Below are positions 1-5,854 of a stretch of 10,036 nt of DNA, piece by piece. The translations under genes and the position numbers were made by a program. Source of the stretch: JANJTY01 sp038257155 (GTDB lineage: Bacteria; Pseudomonadota; Gammaproteobacteria; Xanthomonadales; Xanthomonadaceae). Numbering within the stretch: position 1 is the first letter of the stretch; each line of letters opens with the position of its first letter. Location of the stretch: assembly GCA_038257155.1 (NCBI GenBank), contig JBBSJP010000079.1, positions 1 through 10,036 of the forward strand, given 5' to 3'. The notes under the pieces were generated by a model. The model worked only from the letters and a program-made list of their open reading frames with translations, was not told the origin of the DNA and searched no databases.

Positions 1-217
1 CCTGCATCGCCAGCCAGCTCTCCGGCGAGCGTCCGATAGCCTTGGACAGGCGCAGCGCCATTTCGGGCGTTACGCGACTCGTGCACTTCAGGATCCGGCT
101 CAAGGTGGAAGGCGCGACATCAAGCTTCTGCGCCAGCTCACAGCCGCTGATGCTGTTGGGCTCCAGGTAGACATCGACGATGAATTCGCCCGGATGCGGG
201 GGATTGTGCATGGCCAT
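1..217 (-). CDS. higA: HigA-family antitoxin, 3' end cut by window edge
   Basis: This is a DNA-binding antitoxin that should neutralise the HigB-like RNase encoded just upstream and repress their shared promoter. The visible 72 residues begin MAMHNPPHPGEF, which carries the HPGE(F/I) signature of HigA/VapI proteins. An Xre-type helix-turn-helix follows at about residues 26-46 (CELAQKLDVAPSTLSRIL), then a typical MALRLSKAIGRSPESWLAMQ segment. The C-terminus lies outside the window. The ATG at 217-215 overlaps the toxin stop as TGATG, which implies translational coupling; a second in-frame ATG at 211-209 is an alternative start. Family assignment is firm from motif order. The cognate pairing is inferred from the overlap. 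Confidence 0.87.
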   Translation of the reverse strand, partial: MAMHNPPHPGEFIVDVYLEPNSISGCELAQKLDVAPSTLSRILKCTSRVTPEMALRLSKAIGRSPESWLAMQ

Positions 218-495
218 CAGTGGTAGTCCTCGTAGTCCAGAACGTAGGCGTGTCCTTCCCTGAACTCGAACGTGACGCGCCAGTTGCCGCTCACCGAGAT
301 CGACCAGCGCCCGCGCATCTCACCCTTCAGCGGATGAAGTCGGAAGCCGGGAATGTCCACATCCTCGATGACGCAAGCGGTGTCCAGCGCCGCCAGCTGC
401 ATCCGCAGCCGCTTGACGTGATCAACCCGCACACCAGAGGTGACACCGCTTTCGTAGAGCCTGCGCAGCCCCTTGTGCCGGAATGACTTGATCAC
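217..495 (-). CDS. higB: HigB-family toxin (RelE superfamily mRNA interferase)
   Basis: This is a ribosome-dependent mRNA endonuclease toxin of the HigB (COG3549) type, 92 residues, the usual length. The start MIKSFRHKGLRRLYESG is canonical for the family. The core motifs PGFRLHPLKGEMRGRWSISVSGNWRVTFEF and the C-terminal DYEDYH are retained, so the protein looks intact. It starts at GTG (495-493); no ATG exists near the conserved N-terminus. Almost no leader separates a TAGTCT -10-like box from this GTG, so the mRNA may be leaderless. The toxin precedes its antitoxin, the normal order for higBA, with a 1-nt TGATG overlap. Activity and target are inferred from family only. Confidence 0.9.
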   Translation of the reverse strand: MIKSFRHKGLRRLYESGVTSGVRVDHVKRLRMQLAALDTACVIEDVDIPGFRLHPLKGEMRGRWSISVSGNWRVTFEFREGHAYVLDYEDYH

Positions 496-501
496 GACGC
501 A

Positions 502-529
502 AGACTAGCATGTTGCGCAACACGCAACA
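502..529 (-). promoter_or_regulatory. Probable higBA promoter and operator
   Basis: On the minus strand a TAGTCT hexamer (507-502) ends six bases before the GTG start of the toxin. Just upstream is a perfect 12-bp palindrome TGTTGCGCAACA (511-522), followed by a further half-site TGTTGC (529-524). A palindrome against the -10 box is where a HigA dimer would be expected to bind for autorepression. No convincing -35 box is visible. The TAGTCT-N6-start spacing is the same as at the TA pair starting at 6708. Confidence 0.5.
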
Positions 530-592
530 CCGCTGGAAAGACAGCATGAGCGCCCACCCGGTTCAGCGCCGACTGGGCATCATCAACAAGAG

Positions 593-613
593 TAGAATTC
601 GACCTCCAAGGAG
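593..613 (+). promoter_or_regulatory. -10-like box and ribosome binding site of the HicB/HicA pair
   Basis: TAGAAT at 593-598 resembles a sigma-70 -10 hexamer. AAGGAG at 608-613 lies seven bases before the ATG at 621 and fixes that start, although the reading frame is open back to 510. No clear -35 was found. The promoter call is weak; the ribosome binding site is good. Confidence 0.45.
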
Positions 614-620
614 AACGACC

Positions 621-827
621 ATGGAAATCGTTTTCAGCGTGCAACAAGAGGCCGACGGTGGCTTTGTAGCCGAATGCCTTACGCACGATATCTTTGCCCA
701 GGCCGATGACTGGCAGTCTTTGCGCGCGCAGGTTCTCGATGCCGTAGGCGCCTATTTCGTCGATCTTCCCAAACCCACCGCGGTGCGACTGCACCTGGTT
801 CGCGACGAGCTGCTGGCTGTGGCGTGA
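621..827 (+). CDS. hicB: HicB-family antitoxin (short form)
   Basis: This is a 68-residue protein with the HicB partial RNase-H-like fold pattern: MEIVFSVQQEADGGFVAECL, then HDIFAQADDWQSLRAQVLDAVGAYF. It should bind and block the HicA-like toxin that follows. There is no C-terminal ribbon-helix-helix or HTH extension, so this is the short form and may not bind DNA by itself. The start at 621 is chosen because it has an AAGGAG box and begins at the conserved MEIVF; the frame upstream to 510 has no such support. Its stop overlaps the toxin GTG (GTGA), so the two are translationally coupled. Antitoxin-first order is the less common arrangement for hicAB. Confidence 0.82.
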   Translation: MEIVFSVQQEADGGFVAECLTHDIFAQADDWQSLRAQVLDAVGAYFVDLPKPTAVRLHLVRDELLAVA

Positions 828-1075
828 AGCTTCCCCGCGACCTATCGGGGGAGACGCTGGCCAAGGCGCTATGCGAGTCATTCGGCTACGTCAGGGTGCA
901 TCAAAGCGGCAGCCACATCATCCTTCAAACCGAGTCACCCTCCCACCACCGGCTGGCTGTACCGGCGCATCCCTCACTACGCATTGGCACCCTCAACGCA
1001 ATTCCGCGTTCCGTGGCGGATGTCCAGGGACTGAGCAAGTCAGCGCTGATGGAAACCCTGTCAGATCACTTCTGA
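824..1075 (+). CDS. hicA: HicA-family toxin (YcfA-like mRNA interferase)
   Basis: This is an 83-residue small basic protein of the HicA/YcfA fold, a double-stranded-RNA-binding-like mRNA interferase. The catalytic-type histidine is present at residue 31 in HQSGSHIILQ. The family's VPAHPSLRIGTLNAIPRSV segment (proline/histidine strand followed by a G-T-L helix) is intact, so the toxin is probably active. The start is GTG at 824, sharing bases with the TGA of the antitoxin gene. The start could not lie much further downstream without losing the first helix. It is convergent with the RAYT gene, whose 3' end lies 33 bases away, and no obvious terminator separates them. Confidence 0.85.
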   Translation: MKLPRDLSGETLAKALCESFGYVRVHQSGSHIILQTESPSHHRLAVPAHPSLRIGTLNAIPRSVADVQGLSKSALMETLSDHF

Positions 1076-1108
1076 CTTGGACACTGCTGCAGTCTCGGCG
1101 ACGCGCTC

Positions 1109-1828
1109 CTACTCCACCCGGTCCGTTGACCGCTTCCGCCCCGCTCCAAAACGCTTGCCGCCCCGCTGCTGTGGAATCGCTCGGCGCTGCGTGGCCACCT
1201 CGATCTCGGAGCGGAAGCGATCGTTACCCAGCGCCCAGCCACCGTGAACCGAATGGCGCATGCGTTCCAGCGTGGCCTCGTCCAAATCCTCTGTGAACAG
1301 CGCCCGGTAGGCCATAGAACGCTCCTGTGCATCGTTCCCCAAGGCCAGGAACTGCGGATGATCGCTGACCAGCGGATCGGGACGTCCTTCAGCGTGGTAG
1401 CGGTAACTGGACCAGCGGTACCGGCGCGGGTGGTCCACCATGTGTGCGCGCACCGGATTGAGTTCGATGTACCGATAGCACAGCAACAGGTACTCATCGC
1501 TGTTGACGGGCGTCGCGCGGAATCGCCCTTCCCACAGCCCGCCGCTGCGCGCGTAGGCAAAGTTGATGTACTGCACATAGCGCCGCCCAACCGACTGCAT
1601 CAGCTTCGACAACGCGTCCGGTGCTTGCGGTGTCAGCAACAGGTGCACATGGTTGGTCATCAGCACATAGGCATGCAGATCACAGGGCCAGCGCCGCATG
1701 CCTTCCTGCAGACATTCGAGGAAGAACCAATAGTCCGCGTCCTCGAAGAACACCGGCTGCCGGTTGTTGCCGCGCTGGATCACATGCTGCGGCTGTCCGG
1801 CCAACAGATAGCGCGGAAGGCGTGGCAT
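1109..1828 (-). CDS. REP-associated tyrosine transposase (RAYT, Y1/HUH nuclease)
   Basis: This is a 239-residue single-strand DNA transposase of the TnpA-REP/IS200-like family, predicted to nick and rejoin short palindromic repeats. It starts MPRLPRYLLAGQPQHVIQRG, typical of RAYTs. The HUH metal site is H60-V-H62 in TNHVHLLL. Candidate nucleophilic tyrosines are Y84 and Y87 in GRRYVQYINF, followed by the family block GGLWEGRF and YIELNPVRA. The C-terminal tail is basic (GGKRFGAGRKRS). It looks complete. The first 16 bases of the gene, with its leader, are repeated twice more upstream in a 117-bp tandem array. The nearby GGGGTCAGACACC motifs are therefore the best candidates for its substrate; that is inference. 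Confidence 0.92.
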   Translation of the reverse strand: MPRLPRYLLAGQPQHVIQRGNNRQPVFFEDADYWFFLECLQEGMRRWPCDLHAYVLMTNHVHLLLTPQAPDALSKLMQSVGRRYVQYINFAYARSGGLWEGRFRATPVNSDEYLLLCYRYIELNPVRAHMVDHPRRYRWSSYRYHAEGRPDPLVSDHPQFLALGNDAQERSMAYRALFTEDLDEATLERMRHSVHGGWALGNDRFRSEIEVATQRRAIPQQRGGKRFGAGRKRSTDRVE

Positions 1829-2138
1829 TGCTGTGGCTCCGTCCCCTCAGATCAGCCCCAACCTTATCAAATGGAAATCAATGGTGTCTGACCCCTTTAA
1901 TTCTTTTGTGATTCTTTTGTGATTCTTTTGCGGAAGGCGTGGCATTGCTGTGGCTCCGTCCCCTCAGATCAGCCCCAACCTTATCAAATGGAAATCAATG
2001 GTGTCTGACCCCTTTGATTCTTTTGTGATTCTTTTGTGATTCTTTTGCGGAAGGCGTGGCATTGCTGTGGCTCCGTCCCCTCAGATCAGCCCCAACCTTA
2101 TCAAATGGAAATCAATGGTGTCTGACCCCTTTGATTCT
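1813..2138 (-). repeat. 117-bp tandem array repeating the RAYT start and leader
   Basis: Units run 1813-1929, 1930-2046 and a partial 2047-2138, with exact period 117 and only one obvious base difference (TTTAATTC versus TTTGATTC). Read on the minus strand, each unit holds the motif GGGGTCAGACACC (1883-1895, 2000-2012, 2117-2129), an AT-rich stretch, GGGGACGGAG, and the RAYT start ATGCCACGCCTTCCGC. In the two outer copies that start runs after about five codons into AAAAGAATCACAAAAG and the next motif. The array could supply multiple promoters, leaders or decoy binding sites for the transposase. Confidence 0.9.
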
Positions 2139-2141
2139 GAT

Positions 2142-2205
2142 GGTGTCTGACCCCATTGATTCTTTTATTCTCCTTTGATTCTGACCCCTTTGATTCTTTT
2201 GAACC
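2142..2205 (-). repeat. Degenerate extra copies of the GGGGTCAGA motif
   Basis: After the tandem array there are further motif copies at 2142-2154 (full GGGGTCAGACACC on the minus strand) and 2181-2191 (core only), interleaved with AGAATCAAAGG spacers. Together with the array this makes the 1829-2309 gap essentially repeat DNA rather than coding sequence. Confidence 0.75.
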
Positions 2206-2255
2206 TATTCCTAGCTTGACTCCGCCGACCGAAAGAACCTCGACGTACAACTGAC

Positions 2256-2288
2256 TGCTCCACCTCCAATTCGATTGGAGGTGGAGCA
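2256..2288. terminator. Perfect 15-bp hairpin downstream of the secreted-protein gene
   Basis: TGCTCCACCTCCAAT and its exact reverse complement flank a 3-base loop (TCG). The hairpin lies 22 bases beyond the stop of the gene ending at 2310. No T-run follows on either strand, so it is not a textbook intrinsic terminator. It may stabilise the 3' end of the transcript, or be the palindrome of a REP-like element. Confidence 0.45.
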
Positions 2289-2309
2289 GCAACGCAATCC
2301 AGAGAAGGC

Positions 2310-2813
2310 TCAGTCGCTGCAAGCCGATGGGTCTTCTGCGCACGCCTTTTCGATTATTTCGATAACAGAACTACCGGACGCATCCTCGATATAGAACCGC
2401 CAAACGTCAGCCTTGCCAGTGTGCCAAACGCACAGAGCTCCCTGGCAAATCTTATCATTTGGGGCCCACTCATCCTTCGAGGTTAGCGAGGGGTTAAAAT
2501 ATCCTTCGCCAATCATGGGGTTGGTAAAGCCGACCCAAATCTCGTTTGCTCCGTCAGCATTGTCGCCCCAGGTAACCAAGATCGAGTAATACGCTTCACC
2601 TACGCCTGATCCAAACCCCCAGCACTTGTTCTGATCCCCGCCGTTGGCGCCGATGGGATAGACCCCGACATTATCATCGCCTTCAGCAGCCTTTGCGGTA
2701 ATGTCCTGACTGGAGTTATTGATCACGCAGACATTGTCATCAGCGAGCGAATAGGAAGAGCTGAAAAGCATGCTCAGCCCGAGCAGGGCCGCATTAGGAG
2801 CTCTGAATTTCAT
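2310..2813 (-). CDS. Small secreted six-cysteine protein, function unknown
   Basis: I do not recognise the family. The 167-residue product has a clear Sec signal peptide: basic MKFR, hydrophobic AALLGLSMLFSSS, and a likely signal-peptidase I cut after SLA (about residue 24). The mature part is acidic and rich in Gly, Asn and Trp, with six cysteines at about positions 29, 64, 123, 128, 158 and 165. That fits up to three disulfides in the periplasm or outside the cell. A GAGGA box precedes the ATG by a good spacing. Base composition is visibly more AT-rich than the neighbouring genes, suggesting transfer. The first six codons and about 80 bases of leader are duplicated upstream (2919-3021). Its job is unknown; an effector, inhibitor or surface-adhesion role cannot be told apart from sequence. 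Confidence 0.75.
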   Translation of the reverse strand: MKFRAPNAALLGLSMLFSSSYSLADDNVCVINNSSQDITAKAAEGDDNVGVYPIGANGGDQNKCWGFGSGVGEAYYSILVTWGDNADGANEIWVGFTNPMIGEGYFNPSLTSKDEWAPNDKICQGALCVWHTGKADVWRFYIEDASGSSVIEIIEKACAEDPSACSD

Positions 2814-3021
2814 AAATGATCCTCGTAGTAGGTTTTAGACTTCGACAACATCTGCTGAAACGATCAATCCGAGGAATCAATGGTGTCTGACCCCTTTGAC
2901 CCCTTTTATTCTACATAAGGAGCTCTAAATTTCATAAATGATCCTCGTAGTAGGTTCTAGACTTCGACAACATCTGCAGAAACGATCAATCCGAGGAATC
3001 AATGGTGTCTGAACCCTTTGA
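2797..3021 (-). repeat. Direct duplication of the secreted-protein gene start and leader
   Basis: Two 103-bp copies, 2797-2899 and 2919-3021 (offset 122), differ at only a few bases. Each holds, on the minus strand, a GGGGTCAGACACC-type motif (2882-2894; variant GGGTTCAGACACC at 3004-3016), the leader with its GAGGA box and ATGAAATTTAGAGCTCC or the matching gene start. In the outer copy the frame runs ATG-AAA-TTT-AGA-GCT-CCT-TAT-GTA-GAA-TAA, a 9-codon minigene (MKFRAPYVE). It then enters AAAAGGGGTC, and the intact copy follows. Confidence 0.9.
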
Positions 3022-3065
3022 TTCCGGCCGTCAAGCGCCCACAAAATAGTGCTCTGACCCTTGTT

Positions 3066-3089
3066 TTCAATGCGAAGCGGGCGGGACAT
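3066..3089 (-). pseudogene. Orphan RAYT gene start (MSRPLRIE) fused to repeat motifs
   Basis: On the minus strand ATG at 3089-3087 encodes MSRPLRIE, which is the usual N-terminus of many RAYT transposases. It differs from the start of the intact RAYT at 1828. After eight codons it runs into AACAAGGGTCAGAGCAC (motif at 3049-3060) and no more transposase sequence follows. Upstream is a leader that begins at another motif, GGGGTCAGGTCTAGA (3144-3130). It is therefore a motif-bounded fragment of a RAYT that is not otherwise in the window. Eight residues make this recognition suggestive, not certain. Confidence 0.5.
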
Positions 3090-3274
3090 GCGGCCGAGGC
3101 TACGCCCGCAAATACTCGAATGCAACTATTCTAGACCTGACCCCGTGCTGCGCAGGCGCGGCGCCTTCCAGTGCGCCACTACGACGCCGTATACGTGTCC
3201 GAGTACCGATCGCATTCAAAGCCGGAAACCGGGAGTTGACCGGGGGCGTCCATACGTATCCTCGTCTTCACCTT

Positions 3275-3367
3275 CTATTCGTTTTGCCAGATGGAAAAGG
3301 TACTCTGACCCCTGTTTCGCTCAAAAACCAACCCCAAACAACTGCGCAATAATCTTACGGCGTGCAT
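3275..3367 (-). pseudogene. Orphan gene start with strong ribosome binding site, fused to motif
   Basis: AAGGAGG (3380-3374) stands six bases before an ATG (3367-3365) whose frame reads MHAVRLLRSCLGLVFERN. It then enters AACAGGGGTCAGAGTACC (motif 3312-3300) and stops at 3277-3275, giving 30 residues in all. The strong start signal followed by abrupt entry into the repeat motif matches the other truncated starts in this region. The parent gene is not recognised. An overlapping frame, 3416-3321 (MTRWSPFSRQDKKEARHARR and on), is also open and basic; which one is translated cannot be told. Confidence 0.4.
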
Positions 3368-3440
3368 GGCGAGCCTCCTTCTTGTCTTGGCGACTAAAAG
3401 GAGACCACCTCGTCATGCACGCGCTGTTTTCCCGATCTTC

Positions 3441-3470
3441 GTAAGCGTCCGGCCACGACACGTACCCCTC
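3441..3470 (+). repeat. IS66 left inverted repeat
   Basis: GTAAGCGTCCGGCCAC and the following 14 bases match the reverse complement of 5825-5854, with mismatches at repeat positions 17, 22 and 24. It marks the tnpC-side end of the element. Confidence 0.9.
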
Positions 3471-3491
3471 AGCGCCGAGCTACGGTAAGCC

Positions 3492-5108
3492 TCAGCGGCT
3501 CGGCGTCCAAGTGTGCGGTAACAGCGTGGCGATGTCGCTGTTGAGGGTGGTCGGCAAGCGATTGAGCACGTCACTCAGCCATGCGTGCGGGTCGTGGCCG
3601 TTGGCCTTTGCGGTGGCGAGCAGGCTCATGATTGCGCAGGCACGCTTGCCGGCGGTTTCGGATCCGACGTGTAGCCAGTTCTTGCGGCCCAGAGCGATTG
3701 GCCGGATCGAGTTTTCGATCGGGTTGTTGTCGATCGGGTAGCGCCCGTAATCAAGGTAGCGCGTGAGCGCAGCCCAGCGTTTGAGTGTGTAGTTCACCGC
3801 TCGGGCGGTGCCACTGTTACCTAGCACTTTCGGATGCAGTTCGCGCAGCCACTCGCCAAGCTGATGTACGAGTGGTGCGGCGTGTTCCAGCCGATAGGCG
3901 TGGCGCGCCTCGGGATCGCAATCGGCGATGGCGCTTTCGATGCGATACAGCGCAGCGATTCGTGCGATGGCCTGTTCCGCGATTGGACTGGCACTAGCCT
4001 TATGCAGATCGACGAACTTACGGCGCGCGTGTGCCCAGCAGGCCAGCTCGGTGGTTGCACTCGTGAATAGCGCTTTGTAGCCGGCAAAATCATCCACCAT
4101 CAGAGTGCCGCGCCAGTCGCCCAGGAAGCGTTGCGCGTGATGGCCGCTGCGGGTTTGGCAGTAGTCGAACACGATCAGCGGCCGGGCCGCGCTGCGGTAA
4201 GCGAACACGTAGGTGCGCTTGGTCTTGCCGGCGCCAGGATCAAGCTGCGAGACAGGCGTTTCGTCGGCGTGCAGCACCGGCTCGGTCAACAGTTCGCGAC
4301 GCAGCGCGTCGCTGAGCGGCTGCAGGGCCACGCCGACCGCGCCAACCCATTCGGCCAGCGTGGAGCGCGATAGCTCAACGCCGCTGCGCGAGTAGACCGC
4401 TTCCTGTCGATACAGCGGCAGGTGATTGACGTACTTGGCGATGACCACCTGCGCCAGCAGACTCGGATCAGCCTGGCTGCGGTCGAGGATCGCCGCCGGC
4501 ACGGGCGCGGCCTGGACGCTGTCGCAGGGACGGCAGGCGTACTGCGGGAAAATCTCACGCCGCACAAAGAACTCGATGGGCTTGCAGGCCAGGCGCTCGC
4601 GCACGTGCTCGCCAATCTTGACCAGCTCGCCCCCGCACTGCGCGCAGCCACTGCAGTCGGGCTCGTGCACGGTGGTCACGCGCGGCAATTCAGGCGGCAG
4701 CGGACGGCGTTTGGGTTGCTGGCGTGGTTCAGACTTTCTATCCGAATCGACCGGCTGCCTGAGCGCTTCCAGCGCCGCTTCGGCGGCAGCGAGGTCGGCG
4801 GCCATGGTTTCGTCGAACAGGGCGCGCTGATCTGGATCCATGCGCTCGGAGCGTGCTGCGAACTGCACACGACGCAGCCGCGCGATCTCGTGGGTGAGAT
4901 AGCCGATTTCGATGTCGCGGTTGCGGATGGTTTCATCGCGCTTTGCAATAAGCGCGTCGCGCGATGCGAGCAGTGCCTCGCGTGCCGCGAGCACTTGCTC
5001 TTGCTCGACAAGGACCTGGTCGCGAAGCGCGATTTCATTGAGCTTATCGACCAACAGACCGCGCAGAACCTGCGGGTCGGTGATGGTTGAAAGCTGCGCG
5101 AAATCCAT
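3492..5108 (-). CDS. tnpC: IS66 family transposase TnpC (DDE)
   Basis: This is a 538-residue DDE transposase of normal length. Residues about 15-90 form a coiled coil/leucine-zipper-like region rich in Glu, Arg, Leu and Ala. A linker with basic PKRR follows, then a zinc-finger-like domain with C152/C155/C158 and C192/C195. The catalytic core shows D282 in LHADETPV, the second acidic site at D339/D340 in MVDDFAGY, and E465 in DNNPIENSIRP. The IS66 C-terminal block (IALGRKNWLHVGS and on) is complete. The ATG at 5108 lies 17 bases after the tnpB stop, consistent with a three-gene operon. Nothing suggests inactivation. Confidence 0.96.
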   Translation of the reverse strand: MDFAQLSTITDPQVLRGLLVDKLNEIALRDQVLVEQEQVLAAREALLASRDALIAKRDETIRNRDIEIGYLTHEIARLRRVQFAARSERMDPDQRALFDETMAADLAAAEAALEALRQPVDSDRKSEPRQQPKRRPLPPELPRVTTVHEPDCSGCAQCGGELVKIGEHVRERLACKPIEFFVRREIFPQYACRPCDSVQAAPVPAAILDRSQADPSLLAQVVIAKYVNHLPLYRQEAVYSRSGVELSRSTLAEWVGAVGVALQPLSDALRRELLTEPVLHADETPVSQLDPGAGKTKRTYVFAYRSAARPLIVFDYCQTRSGHHAQRFLGDWRGTLMVDDFAGYKALFTSATTELACWAHARRKFVDLHKASASPIAEQAIARIAALYRIESAIADCDPEARHAYRLEHAAPLVHQLGEWLRELHPKVLGNSGTARAVNYTLKRWAALTRYLDYGRYPIDNNPIENSIRPIALGRKNWLHVGSETAGKRACAIMSLLATAKANGHDPHAWLSDVLNRLPTTLNSDIATLLPHTWTPSR

Positions 5109-5125
5109 GCAGCTAGGCTAGCGTC

Positions 5126-5461
5126 TCAGACGATTTTCGCAAGAGGTTTTGACAAAGAAAGTCGATGCCAATCGACACCCGTGCAGAGCCACTCGAACTG
5201 CTCGGTGGAGAGTTCGCACAACGCATCGCCAGCGCGTGGCCAGACGAAGCTACCTGAGTGCAAGCGCCGCACGCATAGCCACACGCCCGTGGCATCACCC
5301 AGCAGCAGTTTGATGCGTGTGCCGCTGCGATTGCGAAACACATAGGCCGTGCCATCAAAGGCGTCACGACCAAATGCGGATTGCACCATTGTCAGCAAAC
5401 GATCCATCCCGCAGCGCAGATCGACCGGTGCCACGGCGATGAACCAACGCGCCGCACGCAT
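5126..5461 (-). CDS. tnpB: IS66 family accessory protein TnpB
   Basis: This is a 111-residue protein of the IS66 Orf2 type, needed with TnpA for IS66 transposition; its biochemical role is not settled. The family blocks are visible: VAPVDLRCGMDRLL near the N-terminus, AYVFRNRSGTRIKLLLGD in the middle, then VWLCVRRLHSGSFVWP and LSTEQFEWLCTGVDW. Length is usual. The ATG (5461-5459) overlaps the tnpA stop as TGATG, so translation is coupled. It is not the RNA-guided TnpB of IS605. Confidence 0.95.
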   Translation of the reverse strand: MRAARWFIAVAPVDLRCGMDRLLTMVQSAFGRDAFDGTAYVFRNRSGTRIKLLLGDATGVWLCVRRLHSGSFVWPRAGDALCELSTEQFEWLCTGVDWHRLSLSKPLAKIV

Positions 5462-5772
5462 CAGCGCAGCGCCTGCAGCAGCGACGCCAGCCAGATCGCA
5501 TCCACGCCGGAAGGGATGATCAGTCGCGCATTGCCGACGCTCAGTTCCAACGACGCGGCCGCGGTTGCCGAGATATCGCGCGTCACCTCCACTCGCGGCT
5601 GCAGCGGTACGAACGCCGGGGCGGGCTCAGCACGCAGACGACGTCGCCAGTAGTCCAGCGTGGCCGGCACCAGGTCGTGCCGATCGCAATACTCCCGACG
5701 CGTCAGGCCACAGCCATCGAACCGCGCAACATCCCGCGCCCAGAACCGCCGCTTCTCCAATACACTCGCCAT
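5461..5772 (-). CDS. tnpA: IS66 family accessory protein TnpA
   Basis: This is the first gene of the IS66 operon. It encodes a 103-residue protein related to IS66 Orf1, with an N-terminal helix-turn-helix-like segment (FDGCGLTRREYCDRHDLVPATLDYWRRRL) of the IS3/IS66 Orf1 type that may bind the element ends. The ATG at 5772 is preferred over an in-frame GTG nine bases upstream because GGAG lies eight bases before it and MASVLEKRRFW is a natural start. The C-terminus (IIPSGVDAIWLASLLQAL) is complete and overlaps tnpB by one base. Confidence 0.9.
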   Translation of the reverse strand: MASVLEKRRFWARDVARFDGCGLTRREYCDRHDLVPATLDYWRRRLRAEPAPAFVPLQPRVEVTRDISATAAASLELSVGNARLIIPSGVDAIWLASLLQALR

Positions 5773-5824
5773 GACCCGCACTCCGATGATTGATCGGGCG
5801 CGAGGGTGGGGCGAGGGGAACTGC

Positions 5825-5854
5825 GAGGGGAAGGTGTGGTGGCCGGACGCTTAC
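5825..5854 (-). repeat. IS66 right inverted repeat
   Basis: This is the reverse complement of the left end over 27 of 30 bases, with its outer tip GTAAGC on the minus strand. The TAA in this tip serves as the stop codon of the interrupted HigA-like remnant next to it. Confidence 0.9.

Larger units (their letters stand above)
3441..5854 (-). mobile_element. Complete IS66-family insertion sequence, 2414 bp
   Basis: The element carries tnpA, tnpB and tnpC in the standard IS66 order, bounded by 30-bp inverted repeats that match at 27 positions and begin GTAAGCGTCCGGCCAC. GTAAG tips are typical of the family. All three reading frames look intact, so it may be active. The expected 8-bp target duplication is absent: CGATCTTC lies outside the left end and GCCTGAGC outside the right. 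Either the copy has undergone a flanking rearrangement, or it recombined between two IS copies. Its right end overlaps the stop codon of an antitoxin remnant. Confidence 0.93.

Noticed and set aside
492..881. Minus-strand open frame across the HicB-like gene
   Set aside because: Overlaps two plus-strand genes with better start signals and known family motifs.
1244..1891. 215-residue plus-strand open frame over the RAYT gene
   Set aside because: Antisense shadow of a well-conserved transposase; no recognisable protein and no ribosome binding site.
1813..2138. CRISPR array
   Set aside because: Units are contiguous 117-bp repeats without unique spacers and no Cas genes are near.
2101..2343. 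80-residue minus-strand open frame rich in KESKGSESKENK
   Set aside because: Made of repeat-motif DNA read through (AAAGAATCAAAGGGGTCAG); it starts inside the secreted-protein gene and has no ribosome binding site.
2925..3125. 66-residue minus-strand frame including MSRPLRIE
   Set aside because: Only the first eight codons from 3089 look like a gene start; the rest is repeat and leader sequence, so it is kept as a fragment rather than a gene.
4422..5090. 222-residue plus-strand open frame inside tnpC
   Set aside because: GC-rich antisense shadow of the IS66 transposase coiled-coil and zinc-finger region.
5126..5461. RNA-guided TnpB nuclease
   Set aside because: The protein is the short IS66 Orf2 named TnpB; it has no RuvC motifs and is unrelated to IS605 TnpB.
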